From: Thioflexithrix psekupsensis
Lineage (GTDB): Bacteria > Pseudomonadota > Gammaproteobacteria > Beggiatoales > Beggiatoaceae
Assembly (NCBI RefSeq): GCF_002149925.1
Contig: NZ_MSLT01000001.1
Span: 159,410-223,409 of the forward strand
DNA length: 64,000 bases
Reading direction: 5' to 3'
The stretch's first letter is position 1, and each line of letters opens with the position of its first letter. The notes under the pieces are model-generated. The model was not told where the DNA came from and did no database searches. It worked only from the letters and a program-made list of their open reading frames with translations. A program made the translations under genes and the position numbers. Shown one piece after another: positions 21,992 through 31,278 of the stretch.

Positions 21992-22781
21992 GATAAATAT
22001 CCTCTTTGTGGGTGTAGGGGAAAATAGATTGGGTGGATGAATGGTGGACATTGTTAATAGTATTACTCTAATAATAATTCAAATCGTGCAAACACGCAAT
22101 AGCCTAGTCCATTCGTCGGTAGAAATCTGAATGGTGGACAGTGTGCTTTTCCTTTTATTTAAGGCAATTCTGTGGGTTCAATTTTAATTTTTCCATCAGA
22201 GAAATACATTACTTTTTCGCCCAATAAGCCCGTGAAATAATTTGATTATTTAAAAAAAATTGACTCCACTGACCCATTCAAATCATTAAAAGTCACCTTA
22301 GTTTTATTTTTAAGCAATAAGGAAAAGTAATTAACGACTTTAATTGAAATTTTTTTATTAAAATCAATAACTTAAATAAGTTAAATTCTGTTTTATTTTT
22401 ATATCAAAGTAATACTTCTAAGACATAAAAAAATAAGTTTTAGCAGCCTTGAAAATGCGGTAAAAAATGAGAGGTTTTAATTATTTTGGCGCATATTTCT
22501 GTTTTACGCAAGTGATCTTGACTATTTTTGAGAAAATTAAACCGCCAAAATTTAGGAAAAACCTGAATCAAAAAACGCAGGATAAAAATTTTCTCTTAGG
22601 TTAAATAGATTACAATTTCACAGCCGTTTGCAGAAAGCAATTAACAAGGGGATTTTTATGCAAGGCAAAGGGAATGGAATAAGGGAATTTAAAGCGGATT
22701 AAGAATGATTAAGCACAGCGGTGGGGAAATCCCACTCCGTTTGTAGTTCTCAAACGGAGCGGCTATCAGACGAATATGACA
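21992..22781. other. Long AT-rich intergenic region between rpoH and the H-NS-like gene
   Basis: About 790 bp without a convincing gene. A 13-bp direct repeat, TGAATGGTGGACA, occurs at 22038-22050 and 22128-22140. CCATTC/GAATGG copies also form an inverted arrangement. Near rpoH are two hairpins: GTGGG/CCCAC (22721-22735) and CTCCGTTTG/CAAACGGAG (22735-22759, perfect 9 bp), which may mark the 3' end of rpoH. The rest is very AT-rich. Confidence 0.45.
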
Positions 22782-23651
22782 CTAAGCGATGAGAAAGTTC
22801 ATTTGTTTTTTTAACTTACCCATGGCGGCTGTTTCGATTTGGCGAATGCGTTCGGCGGAGACGTTGTATTTTGCAGCGAGGTCGTGTAGCGTTGCCTTTT
22901 CTTCGGCCAGCCAGCGACTTTGCATAATGTCTTTACTGCGATCATCCAATTGGGCAAATGCGTTTTGTAATGCGGCGTAATGGCGACTTTCCCATTGTTC
23001 GGTTTCAATTTGCTGCGCGGGATCGTAGCGGTCATCTTCTAAATAAGCCGCGGGTGCTGGCAAATCGTCATCTTCGGCATCGGCCGGCGGATCAAATGCC
23101 GTATCGTGCATACTCATGCGCTTTTCCATTTCCAACACGTCTCGTGTGGAAACGCCCAAATCAGTAGCGACTTGTTCAACTTCTTGTTGTGTCATCCACC
23201 CTAAACGTTTTTTCGCACTGCGCAAATTAAAAAATAACTTACGTTGTGCTTTGGTGGTGGCCACTTTGACGATGCGCCAATTGCGCAAAATATATTCATG
23301 AATTTCTGCTTTAATCCAGTGTACCGCGAACGTGACTAAACGCACGCCCACACTGGGATCGAAGCGTTTTACAGCTTTCATCAAGCCAACATTACCTTCT
23401 TGAATAATATCCGCTTGGGGCAGGCCATAACCGCGATAACCGTTGGCAATATGCAGCACAAAACGCAAGTGTGATAAAACCAGCGTACGCGCCGCATCCA
23501 AATCTTGATCACGGTGATAACGCAGGGTTAAAGCCTGTTCTTCTTCCGCAGTGAGAATGGGAATGGCTTTAACGGCTTGGGCGTAGGCTTCGGTATCGTG
23601 ACCCAAAACCGCAAGTTGTGCGTTTAAACCGAGCGTTAATGCTGTGGACAT
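22782..23651 (-). CDS. rpoH: RNA polymerase sigma factor RpoH (sigma-32)
   Basis: 289 residues. The RpoH box region is [15 protein letters not shown]. Region 2 has [43 protein letters not shown], and region 4 has [27 protein letters not shown]. It directs RNA polymerase to heat-shock promoters. Upstream lie a sigma-70-like promoter and a CIRCE operator, so HrcA is likely to control it. The gene ends in TAG. Confidence 0.96.
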   Translation of the reverse strand: MSTALTLGLNAQLAVLGHDTEAYAQAVKAIPILTAEEEQALTLRYHRDQDLDAARTLVLSHLRFVLHIANGYRGYGLPQADIIQEGNVGLMKAVKRFDPSVGVRLVTFAVHWIKAEIHEYILRNWRIVKVATTKAQRKLFFNLRSAKKRLGWMTQQEVEQVATDLGVSTRDVLEMEKRMSMHDTAFDPPADAEDDDLPAPAAYLEDDRYDPAQQIETEQWESRHYAALQNAFAQLDDRSKDIMQSRWLAEEKATLHDLAAKYNVSAERIRQIETAAMGKLKKQMNFLIA

Positions 23652-23679
23652 TGTTGGTTTTCTCCGTTGTCGTTTTGAT

Positions 23680-23706
23680 CTAGCACTCTATTGCAGTGAG
23701 TGCTAA
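23680..23706 (-). promoter_or_regulatory. CIRCE operator (HrcA site) upstream of rpoH
   Basis: Minus strand: TTAGCACTC, nine spacer bases, then GAGTGCTAG. This matches the CIRCE consensus TTAGCACTC-N9-GAGTGCTAA at 17 of 18 arm positions. It lies about 30 nt before the rpoH ATG, within or just after the transcription start implied by the promoter at 23709-23735. HrcA bound here would block rpoH transcription. Confidence 0.9.
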
Positions 23707-23708
23707 CA

Positions 23709-23735
23709 GTATAAGCACTGCGGAGTAAATTTCAA
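23709..23735 (-). promoter_or_regulatory. Candidate rpoH promoter
   Basis: Minus strand TTGAAA (23730-23735) and TATACT (23709-23714) with a 15-nt spacer, directly upstream of CIRCE. The spacing is short, but the boxes are good. Confidence 0.5.
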
Positions 23736-23746
23736 GAGGGAAGCCA

Positions 23747-24340
23747 TCACCCCATCACGATCACAACTTGCACCAAACCAATCAGAAATCCCAACACCGC
23801 CCCTATCCATTCGACAAAACGAAATTCTTTAGCCATGACATCAAACACAATTTTTTCTAATTTTTCGATATTGAAAGCGGCGACTTTTTCACTGACAATT
23901 TGCTCAATATTAATATCTTGTTTCATGTCTTCGCGCAGTTTTATAATTAATTGTTGTAATAAATCTTCAATATCATCTCGAAAATAAGCGGTTAAATTGT
24001 TCAATAGTTTGTCACTGATTGACAATAATAGCGAGTAATCGGGTAATTTTCTTAATAAAACCTGTTGAATATGCTGTTCTAATAAAGCAATAAATTCTGG
24101 GCTGGCGGCGCGTTGTTGTAAGCGTTCGGTAATTTCATCAATAGACAATAATTCGCTGGCCACCAAATAACCCAATTTTTTAGCAAAATCTACTTGACGA
24201 CGGGGAAAGATTCCTTGTATTTTCACGCCGAAAATAATAATAGGATAACGAGGATGAAACAGCATTTTTATGGCTAAATAATTGGTTAAATAGCCAATCA
24301 CTGCACCTAATAACGGCAACAATAACCAGGTGATTTGCAT
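23747..24340 (-). CDS. DUF445 family membrane protein
   Basis: 197 residues starting MQITWLLLPLLGAVIGYLTNYLAIKMLFHP, the typical DUF445 (YheB-like) opening, followed by GIFPRRQVDFAKKLGYLVASELLS. One N-terminal and one C-terminal membrane segment (FVEWIGAVLGFLIGLVQVVIVMG) flank a helical middle. The function of the family is unknown. It lies between rpoH and the P-type ATPase without clear operon links. Confidence 0.82.
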   Translation of the reverse strand: MQITWLLLPLLGAVIGYLTNYLAIKMLFHPRYPIIIFGVKIQGIFPRRQVDFAKKLGYLVASELLSIDEITERLQQRAASPEFIALLEQHIQQVLLRKLPDYSLLLSISDKLLNNLTAYFRDDIEDLLQQLIIKLREDMKQDINIEQIVSEKVAAFNIEKLEKIVFDVMAKEFRFVEWIGAVLGFLIGLVQVVIVMG

Positions 24341-24364
24341 GATAAGACCTTTTTTCGATTTTTT

Positions 24365-24400
24365 GCCTGAATCAGAATTAACAGAATTTTAAGAATAAAA
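24365..24400 (-). repeat. Short fragment resembling the small TA-flanked repeat
   Basis: CTGAATCAGAATTAACAGAATTTTAAGAATAAAAAA resembles the inner arm of the repeat family at 30995, 36011 and 36689. Only this piece is present, without ends. Confidence 0.35.
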
Positions 24401-24443
24401 AAGCGATTTCTCGCTCCCACGCTCCCGCATGGGAGTGTGCAAA

Positions 24444-25316
24444 TTAATCCAAATCACTTTGCTTTTCTTTTTCTTCATGCTTCAATTGCCGCATCGGACG
24501 TAATGCACTGTAAATTGCGCCCACCAAACCAGCACTGTACAAAATCAAAGCTGACCCCATTCCAAAATGGAACAAGAAAACACCCGCAATTAAAATGCTA
24601 CCAGGAATATAAGCAAATCTTAAAGTCGTATTTAAATCGCGTTTAAACGCATGAGAAAGCTCGAATAAATCCGCTAATTGTTGCAATGAACCACCGCTTA
24701 AAACCACCTGCGCACTGTCAGTAGCAATGGTCGTCGCACCACGCATGGAGACGGAAACATCGGCTTGTTGTAGCGCAATAGCATCGTTAATACCATCCCC
24801 AACAAAACATACCACACGTCCGCTTGCTTGTAAGGCTTTGATTTGTTCGGCTTTTGCTTCGGGTAACACTTCAGCATAATACTCATCAATGCCCAAACGC
24901 GCCGCTAAATGACGAGTGGGCGCGGCATGATCCCCCGATAAAATCGCCAATTTTAACCCGCGAGCATGAAGTTGTGCCACCAAACTTTGTGCTTCGGGAC
25001 GTAATTGGGTTTGTAATTCCACTGCACCCGCTAACTGACCATCCACCGCGACCATCACCAATGATCCGTCCTGTGTCGCACACCACGTTTGTGCATCTTC
25101 TAACAAGGATGGAATTGTAATATTTTGTTGTACCATGAAGCGTAAACTGCCCACGTGTAAAACATGATCTTGATAATTAACCCGTAATCCAAATCCCAGC
25201 GAATAATCCACCTCATCAGGCACATCGCAAATTAACCCACGTGCTGCTGCGGCATTTTGAATAGCCCGCGCAATCGGATGCGTTTGGCGGTATTCGGCAA
25301 TGGCGGCTAAACGCAA
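24444..25316 (-). CDS. P1B-like P-type ATPase, C-terminal half (after in-frame TAG)
   Basis: 290 residues covering the nucleotide-binding domain with the P1B His-Pro pair (YRQTHPIARAI), the P domain with LAILSGD and GDGINDAIALQQADV, and two C-terminal membrane segments. It is in the same frame as the upstream half and separated by one amber codon (25332-25334) and five codons. It could start at the TTG at 25316, as AAGGAG follows the amber codon and lies nine nt before that TTG. Either the whole gene is a pseudogene, the UAG is read through, or two chains are made. Confidence 0.8.
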   Translation of the reverse strand: MRLAAIAEYRQTHPIARAIQNAAAARGLICDVPDEVDYSLGFGLRVNYQDHVLHVGSLRFMVQQNITIPSLLEDAQTWCATQDGSLVMVAVDGQLAGAVELQTQLRPEAQSLVAQLHARGLKLAILSGDHAAPTRHLAARLGIDEYYAEVLPEAKAEQIKALQASGRVVCFVGDGINDAIALQQADVSVSMRGATTIATDSAQVVLSGGSLQQLADLFELSHAFKRDLNTTLRFAYIPGSILIAGVFLFHFGMGSALILYSAGLVGAIYSALRPMRQLKHEEKEKQSDLD

Positions 25317-25331
25317 TACTTCTGACTCCTT

Positions 25332-26531
25332 CTAATTCCCCAGTGTGTAAATTCTACCGATTTCAGGCTCTTCTTGCGTTAATGTGCCTGTTTTATCAAA
25401 AACAACCGTGTCAACTGTCGGTAAAATCTCTAAAGGACGACCTTCTTTAATCAAAATTCCCTGATGGGAAGCCAAGTTAAGATAACTGAGCATATTCAAA
25501 GGCGCGGCAAAAAACATCGTAGAACCAAAGCTGCCGTTAAGCACCGCCACGCCACCGCCTACGCCCACCGTCAACATCGCCAAACCACTCGCACCGAGTA
25601 CAGGTAAAACAAGACGGTCAGCTAATTTTTCACTGTTCATCGCACAGTCAAGACGAGATTGGCTGGCATGGTTTAAAATTTTAGCGATTTGTGCTGCGTT
25701 GGTTTGCTCGCCTGTTTGCTCAACGCGCACGTGTAATTTTCCTGATAAAACAAGGGTTGACGCAAATACGGTATCGCCTATTGTTTTTTCTATCGGTTGC
25801 GATTCGCCGGTTAAACGGTGCTGATCCACTGTCGCCGCGCCATCCACCACGTGGCCGTCAATTGGCACAGACTGCCCTGCGCTTAACACCACAATGTCAC
25901 CTATTTGTAATTCATTAAAAGCCATTTCCACTTCCACGCCATCGACCCACACCCACACTTTATCAGGTGGATGTAGCGCAAATGCACCCACTAAGGCTTG
26001 GCGTGAATACGCTTCACTGCGTGCCGACACTTTAAACGCCAAAAACATCACCGAAATAAACAGGCTACCAATCACATAAAAACCCGCAAGAAAATTGGCT
26101 AATACCCCTAAAAACGCAAAAAGTCGATATTGCAACCGTTTTTCTTGAAATAACACCTGCAAACTACGATACGCTATCGGCCCCATGAGATACGCCAAAC
26201 CAACCGCATTCAAAATCAATAACGGCGGATACACCAAAGCCCCCGCAGTCGCCACGCCCACATTCAACACAGATAAACCTAATTTGCGATTAAGTGCTTG
26301 TTCTTCTTCACTATATTCGCCTGCAAATTCTTCTAACTGCTGTTCGCGTTTCTGCGTGTTTAGACGTTTATCCACATGCGTGCGAATCCACTGTTGATAA
26401 CCTTGATCCAGACGCTCTAACGTACTTTGGGTTTTTTCTTTCATTGCCTGTTTTTTCTCTGGGGGTAAATGGCGATAGGCGGCTGTGCCAGCAATACCCG
26501 CAATTAACAATGGAATTAGTGGAAACATCAT
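25332..26531 (-). CDS. P1B-like P-type ATPase, N-terminal half (ends at in-frame TAG)
   Basis: 399 residues. It has no classical N-terminal metal-binding domain; instead there is a charged region (ERLDQGYQQW to EEFAGEYSEEE). Membrane segments, the actuator-domain motif HRLTGES and the phosphorylation site FDKTGTLT close to the end follow. Where P1B pumps carry CPC in the sixth membrane helix, this protein reads FFAAPLNML, so the usual metal ligands are absent. The TAG at 25332-25334 cuts the chain just after the phosphorylation motif, in the variable loop ahead of the nucleotide-binding domain. Confidence 0.8.
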   Translation of the reverse strand: MMFPLIPLLIAGIAGTAAYRHLPPEKKQAMKEKTQSTLERLDQGYQQWIRTHVDKRLNTQKREQQLEEFAGEYSEEEQALNRKLGLSVLNVGVATAGALVYPPLLILNAVGLAYLMGPIAYRSLQVLFQEKRLQYRLFAFLGVLANFLAGFYVIGSLFISVMFLAFKVSARSEAYSRQALVGAFALHPPDKVWVWVDGVEVEMAFNELQIGDIVVLSAGQSVPIDGHVVDGAATVDQHRLTGESQPIEKTIGDTVFASTLVLSGKLHVRVEQTGEQTNAAQIAKILNHASQSRLDCAMNSEKLADRLVLPVLGASGLAMLTVGVGGGVAVLNGSFGSTMFFAAPLNMLSYLNLASHQGILIKEGRPLEILPTVDTVVFDKTGTLTQEEPEIGRIYTLGN

Positions 26532-26647
26532 GACCTCACGATATTGATTTGTATGATAAAATCTCGCCTTATTGTGCAGATTTCATTCCTTATTTGTTAT
26601 AGAATTGCAGCCCATTATTCTCACCATTGACGAATTGAATAAAATTT

Positions 26648-28549
26648 ATGATGCGTTTCTTTTTCTCTCTAATGGGTGTTTTATTGTATAGCGTTGTGGC
26701 GGTTGCGGAGGGTATTCAGGTTCATGTAGAAATACATGGTATAGATGATCCCCTGTTGAGCAACGTCCGTGCGCTATTAACCATTGAAAAACAAAAACAA
26801 AGTCCCCGTTTAACCGAATCTTCCATTCAGCGGATGCACCAAACCGCCGAACAGGAAATTGCGCAGGCTCTGCAACCATTTGGTTATTATCGTCCCACGA
26901 TTGAAGCACAGTTGCAGCCCCCAGTCGCCGACCAAAACACATGGCAAGCCCGTTATCACATCACCGCCGGTGACGTGATGCCCGTTGCTGCGGTGACATT
27001 AACGCTGCTTGGGGAGGGAGAACAAGACGCTTTTTTGCAGAATAGTTTAAAACAATTTCCTATTAAAATTAACGATCCTTTGGCGCATTTAACTTATGAG
27101 CAGGCTAAAAAAAATATGTTAAATGCCGTCCAAGATCGCGGTTATTTAGAAGCCAATTATAGCCTGAGTCGGATTGTGGTGGATATGCAGGCTTATGCTG
27201 CCACGATTCAACTGACTTTAGACACGGGAAAACGTTTTCGTTTTGGAGCAGTGACGTTTGAACAGGAAACTTTTGAGTTTGAATCTGATTTTTTAGACAA
27301 TTTTTTGACGTTTAAGCCGGGTGATTATTATTCGGCACAACAATTTATTGCTTTTCGTAATGCGTTAAGCAGCAGTGGTTATTTCGATCAAGTGAATTTG
27401 GAACAAGAAAATATCACCACAGATTCTGACGGCCATCCGATGGTGCCATTACGGGTTAAATTAAAGCCGTTAAAAAAGAATAAATACCGCATTCGTTTAG
27501 GTTACGGCACAGATACCCAATTGCGTGGCAAATTAGACTGGGAACGCCGCTATATCAATGATGACGGCCACCGTATGCAAGCAGGATTAATTGCCGTTCA
27601 AGAAAAACGTCATTTAGTATCTTCTTTAGACTATTTAATTCCTGTTAAAAATCTAAATAAAGATTATTGGAATTTTGGCTTGCGTTATGAAGGATTTGAT
27701 TATGGTTTTAAAGATTTTGGCTTAGAGGAAGGCGGCGATACACGCTTACAAAGTATTGCTTTATCGACAGGACGACATTATCCGCGTCGTTTATTGAATC
27801 GTTGGAGCGTTCAAGAAAGTTTAACGGTAGAGTATTTAATTGAAGATTATAATTTATTAGAAGTGATTTTTGATGATCCATTGCGGCAAAGTGTTTTTAT
27901 TCGCAATCGCCCTGAAATGGCACAAGCCTTAAACCCACAATTAAAAACCCTAGTCCCTGGTATCCAGTGGAGATATATAAAAACCGATGAGAAACCTTTT
28001 AGCCAACGTGGCCAACAATTTAGTTTTTCTATAAAAGGCGCATTAAATGGTTTCTTATCCACTTCTTCTTTTATACAAACCCGGGTGCAAGGTAAATATA
28101 TTCATGGTCTTTTTAGTCCGAGCAATCGTGTTATTTTTCGTGCGGATATTGCCTATACTCATGCAGAGACGCAACCCATTTTTAGCCAAGTGACGCATGA
28201 TATTCCCCAATCTTTACAATTTCGTACAGGTGGCGACCGCAGTGTGCGCGGATATGGCTTTGAATCGCTAAAAAGTCCGAATAATTTACTCTATGCTAAA
28301 CATTTATTAGTCGGCAGTATTGAATTTGAACAAATGGTGATCGATAAATGGAGCGCGGCTTTATTTTATGACACAGGAAATGCGTTTAATTCCTTTTCCG
28401 ATATGTATTTAAAAGAAAGTATTGGCTTGGGGATTCGTTGGTATTCGCCTGTGGGGCCAGTGCGTTTGGATGTGGCGCATCCTTTGAATGATGAGAATGC
28501 CGATGGTTTTCGGATTCATATTAATATTGGGCCTGATTTTAGTTGGTAA
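26648..28549 (+). CDS. tamA: Outer-membrane translocation assembly protein TamA
   Basis: 633 residues with a signal peptide (cleavage near AVA, about 20). Three POTRA-type segments (about 24-260) include QALQPFGYYRPTIEAQL and ALSSSGYFDQVNLEQE. A C-terminal 16-strand barrel of the BamA/Omp85 family contains RTGGDRSVRGYGFESL and ends GFRIHINIGPDFSW. It should insert autotransporters and other barrels with TamB. TamB, normally next to TamA, is absent; an M48 protease follows instead. Confidence 0.9.
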   Translation: MMRFFFSLMGVLLYSVVAVAEGIQVHVEIHGIDDPLLSNVRALLTIEKQKQSPRLTESSIQRMHQTAEQEIAQALQPFGYYRPTIEAQLQPPVADQNTWQARYHITAGDVMPVAAVTLTLLGEGEQDAFLQNSLKQFPIKINDPLAHLTYEQAKKNMLNAVQDRGYLEANYSLSRIVVDMQAYAATIQLTLDTGKRFRFGAVTFEQETFEFESDFLDNFLTFKPGDYYSAQQFIAFRNALSSSGYFDQVNLEQENITTDSDGHPMVPLRVKLKPLKKNKYRIRLGYGTDTQLRGKLDWERRYINDDGHRMQAGLIAVQEKRHLVSSLDYLIPVKNLNKDYWNFGLRYEGFDYGFKDFGLEEGGDTRLQSIALSTGRHYPRRLLNRWSVQESLTVEYLIEDYNLLEVIFDDPLRQSVFIRNRPEMAQALNPQLKTLVPGIQWRYIKTDEKPFSQRGQQFSFSIKGALNGFLSTSSFIQTRVQGKYIHGLFSPSNRVIFRADIAYTHAETQPIFSQVTHDIPQSLQFRTGGDRSVRGYGFESLKSPNNLLYAKHLLVGSIEFEQMVIDKWSAALFYDTGNAFNSFSDMYLKESIGLGIRWYSPVGPVRLDVAHPLNDENADGFRIHINIGPDFSW

Positions 28550-28583
28550 ATGTGTCTTTATTTATTGCGTTAAAGGAGTTTTC

Positions 28584-29381
28584 ATGATGCTGTGGAAAAG
28601 AATGGTATTAATGTCTTTGGTGCTGTTTATTTTTGGTTGTGCGACTTCGCCATTAGGACGCAGTCAATTCGCTTTTTTACCCGCAGAACAAATGGATATT
28701 ATGGGGGAAGAGGCTTTTTTGAATCTTAAACAAGAAATGCGTTTAACCAAAAGTGCTTCTTTAAGTAATTATGTCACTTGCGTTTCGGGTGCAATTATTG
28801 ATGTCAGTCAATCTTCTATTCCTCATTGGGAAATTGCGGTTTTTGAAGAACCCACCGCCAATGCTTTTGCGTTACCGGGGGGAAAAATCGGTGTGCATAC
28901 GGGATTGTTCCAAGTGGCCAAAACCCCCCATCAAATGGCCACTGTGATTGGGCATGAAATTGCTCATGTATTATCCAATCATGGCAATGAGCGCGTCTCA
29001 CAACAGTTTGCCGTAGAACAAGGACTGGCGTTGGTGCAAGCCTTAGCCAATGTACAGACGGAAACGGGACAATTGTTAATGGGATTGTTGGGGGTGGGGG
29101 CGCAATTGGGGATTTTGATGCCCTATAGTCGCGTACAAGAAAGTGAAGCGGATATTTTAGGCTTGCATTTGATGGCGCGGGCAGGATTCGATCCACGAGA
29201 AAGCGTAGCACTTTGGCAAAATATGGCCAGTAGCGGCGGCGGTGATGCGCCTGAATTTCTCTCTACCCATCCGTCTCATCAAACACGTATTTCTGAGTTG
29301 CAGAATGCCATTCCTTATGCGATGCAGTTATACGAACAAGCACAGCGCAGCGGTCGCCGTCCCAATTGTCGCATGTCATAG
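28584..29381 (+). CDS. M48 family metalloprotease, lipoprotein
   Basis: 265 residues starting MMLWKRMVLMSLVLFIFGCAT, a lipoprotein signal with the lipobox Cys in IFGC. The zinc motif HEIAH lies in MATVIGHEIAHVLSNHG, and the third ligand region is ESEADILGLHLMARAGFDP. The start at 28584 has AAAGGAG upstream; the frame is open further 5' into tamA, but without a better site. It resembles the periplasmic BepA/LoiP group that degrades misfolded outer-membrane proteins, which fits the tamA neighbour. Confidence 0.9.
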   Translation: MMLWKRMVLMSLVLFIFGCATSPLGRSQFAFLPAEQMDIMGEEAFLNLKQEMRLTKSASLSNYVTCVSGAIIDVSQSSIPHWEIAVFEEPTANAFALPGGKIGVHTGLFQVAKTPHQMATVIGHEIAHVLSNHGNERVSQQFAVEQGLALVQALANVQTETGQLLMGLLGVGAQLGILMPYSRVQESEADILGLHLMARAGFDPRESVALWQNMASSGGGDAPEFLSTHPSHQTRISELQNAIPYAMQLYEQAQRSGRRPNCRMS

Positions 29382-29394
29382 CACAAAAAAAAGA

Positions 29395-29425
29395 GCCTCT
29401 CACCAGCATCCTGCTAACGAGAGGC
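29395..29425 (+). terminator. Hairpin after the M48 gene
   Basis: GCCTCTC (29395-29401) pairs with GAGAGGC (29419-29425), with a small inner AGCA/TGCT stem. There is no U tract. It is followed by a strong ribosome binding site and a five-codon frame (29451-29468). Confidence 0.45.
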
Positions 29426-29656
29426 CAACCAACCCAACAAGGAGAAACAGATGACTTTAATTACTTAAATTATATACAAGGTTCATGCCACATTCTTATT
29501 TTTTAATTCAAAAAACAACCTTCTCATAATCACTTGATTAGTAAATAATTATTTCGGTTAATCACGGTAAAGCCGTGTTTTATTTTTCTTCTTTATGCCG
29601 ATGTTGTCGCAAAGCAAACGAGAACACGGAGCGATTTTTAACTTTTTTGTGTAATC

Positions 29657-30973
29657 ATGACATTATTCTCTGCACAACAACTGTTGGCGATATTAAAACA
29701 ATACAACTTACAAGGTCGTTTGTGGGTGGCGTATAGTGGGGGTTTGGATTCGACGGTGTTGTTACATGCGCTGCATGAAATAAGACACCATTTGCCAATT
29801 GAGCGCGTGTGTGCCGTGCATGTGCATCACGGTTTACATCCCGATGCCGATCAATGGGCGCGACATTGTCGGCAATTTTGTCGGTCACGGCAGATTTTTT
29901 ATCAGGTGTGCCGCGTGGATGCGCGGGCGCGAACAGGCGAAAGTGTGGAAGCACGAGCGCGGGATTTGCGTTATCGGGCGTTGGGTGTGTTGTTGCGTCG
30001 CCATGAGACGGTGTTGACCGCTCAACATGCCGATGATCAGGCTGAAACGGTTTTATTACAATTGTTGCGCGGGGCAGGAACGGCAGGCTTGTCAGGAATG
30101 GCAGCTCGTAGTGCGTTAGGAGAAGGGTGGCGAGTGCGGCCATTGTTGTCGTTTACACGAACACAGCTATTAGGCTACGCTAAAGCGCAGGGTTTAACGT
30201 GGATCGAAGACGAAAGCAATCAGGATTTACGCTATGACCGTAGTTTTATTCGTCAAAAAATAACTCCCTTATTGCGCAAACGTTGGCCGAGTTTTGCCCA
30301 AACACTGTCGCGCTCGGCTGAACTTCAGGCAACGGCAACGCGTTTGTTGCGGGATTGTGCGCGTTTGGATTGGTTGTTATGTCGTGGGGAAACGGATAAG
30401 CAGTTGGATATAGCCACATTGCTCAGTTTGTCCAGCGAACGACAAGAACAGGTGTTGCGTTATTGGTTGAATGCGCTGAAGTTTTCTATGCCGTCTCGGG
30501 TGAAGTTGAGGGAAATCAGAGAGATGTTGTGTCAGGCAAAAGCGGATAGGCAGCCTGTGGTGAAGTGGGAAGGGGTGGAGTTGCGTCGATGTCGTGGGCA
30601 GCTTTATGCGATGTTGCCGTTGCCGCCGCGTCCGCCGCGCTGGGAGGTGCAGTGGGATTTGCAGCAGCCGTTACGGTTGCCGTTGGGGGAGTTGCGTGCG
30701 GAATGTCGGCGCGGTGCGGGTTTGTTGTCGGATCAGGTGAGCTTGCCGCTGCGGGTGAGATTACGTGAAGGGGGGGAGCGGTGGTTATCGGAGGGGCATC
30801 ATCGACGGTTAAAAAAGCAGTTACAGGCTTTATCTTTTCCGCCGTGGTGGCGTGCTTATTTACCTTTGTTGTATGCAGAAAATGAGTTGTTATGGGTAGC
30901 AGGCGTGGGCGTGGGCGATGTTCCACGCACGACAGGCACGGATCAGGGGTGGTTTATTTGGTGGTCGGTGTGA
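29657..30973 (+). CDS. tilS: tRNA(Ile)-lysidine synthase
   Basis: 438 residues. The PP-loop SGGLDS is at 27-32 in LWVAYSGGLDSTVLLHAL, followed by HVHHGLHPDADQWARHC, TAQHADDQAETVLLQLLRGAG and the TilS N-terminal signature. C-terminal substrate-binding domains run to the end. The enzyme changes C34 of the AUA-reading tRNA to lysidine and is essential. The 3' half is visibly richer in G and C than its surroundings, with no sign of a breakpoint in the protein. Confidence 0.93.
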   Translation: MTLFSAQQLLAILKQYNLQGRLWVAYSGGLDSTVLLHALHEIRHHLPIERVCAVHVHHGLHPDADQWARHCRQFCRSRQIFYQVCRVDARARTGESVEARARDLRYRALGVLLRRHETVLTAQHADDQAETVLLQLLRGAGTAGLSGMAARSALGEGWRVRPLLSFTRTQLLGYAKAQGLTWIEDESNQDLRYDRSFIRQKITPLLRKRWPSFAQTLSRSAELQATATRLLRDCARLDWLLCRGETDKQLDIATLLSLSSERQEQVLRYWLNALKFSMPSRVKLREIREMLCQAKADRQPVVKWEGVELRRCRGQLYAMLPLPPRPPRWEVQWDLQQPLRLPLGELRAECRRGAGLLSDQVSLPLRVRLREGGERWLSEGHHRRLKKQLQALSFPPWWRAYLPLLYAENELLWVAGVGVGDVPRTTGTDQGWFIWWSV

Positions 30974-30994
30974 TTTTTTTGGGGGCGATGCTTA

Positions 30995-31185
30995 TACCAA
31001 AAAGATAGGGTTCGTAGAATCCCTATTTTGTCAGAATCAGAATTTACAGACACAAGAATTTTCAAAATTGACTCTTGCAAGTCGTTTATTTTCAATAGAT
31101 TTTTTATTCTTTAATTCTGAAAATCCTAAAATTCTGTAAATTCTGATTCTGACAGAAAAATTTTATGAATGACTTAATTTTGGTA
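30995..31185 (+). repeat. Small TA-flanked inverted-repeat element, copy 1 (MITE-like)
   Basis: A 191-bp unit flanked by TA (30993-30994 and 31186-31187). The left end is TACCAAAAAGATAG and the right end is TTAATTTTGGTA, whose reverse TACCAAAATTAAG matches the TACCAAAATTATG terminus of the IS630 elements here. Inside are the long arms GTCAGAATCAGAATTTACAG and CTGTAAATTCTGATTCTGAC. No coding content. It probably moves with the IS630 transposase (inference). Confidence 0.75.
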
Positions 31186-31278
31186 TAGTGTGAATTCATG
31201 ACGCGGCGCGTCTGGACGGCATTCCTACATGGCATGTAGGAACGAGGACGGTACGGATCGACAAAAATAATACCCTTC

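Noticed and set aside
24444..26531. Frameshift as cause of the split ATPase gene
   Set aside because: Both halves are in the same frame; the only interruption is a TAG codon.
29655..30143. Minus-strand frame over tilS
   Set aside because: Shadow frame produced by the GC-rich tilS sequence.
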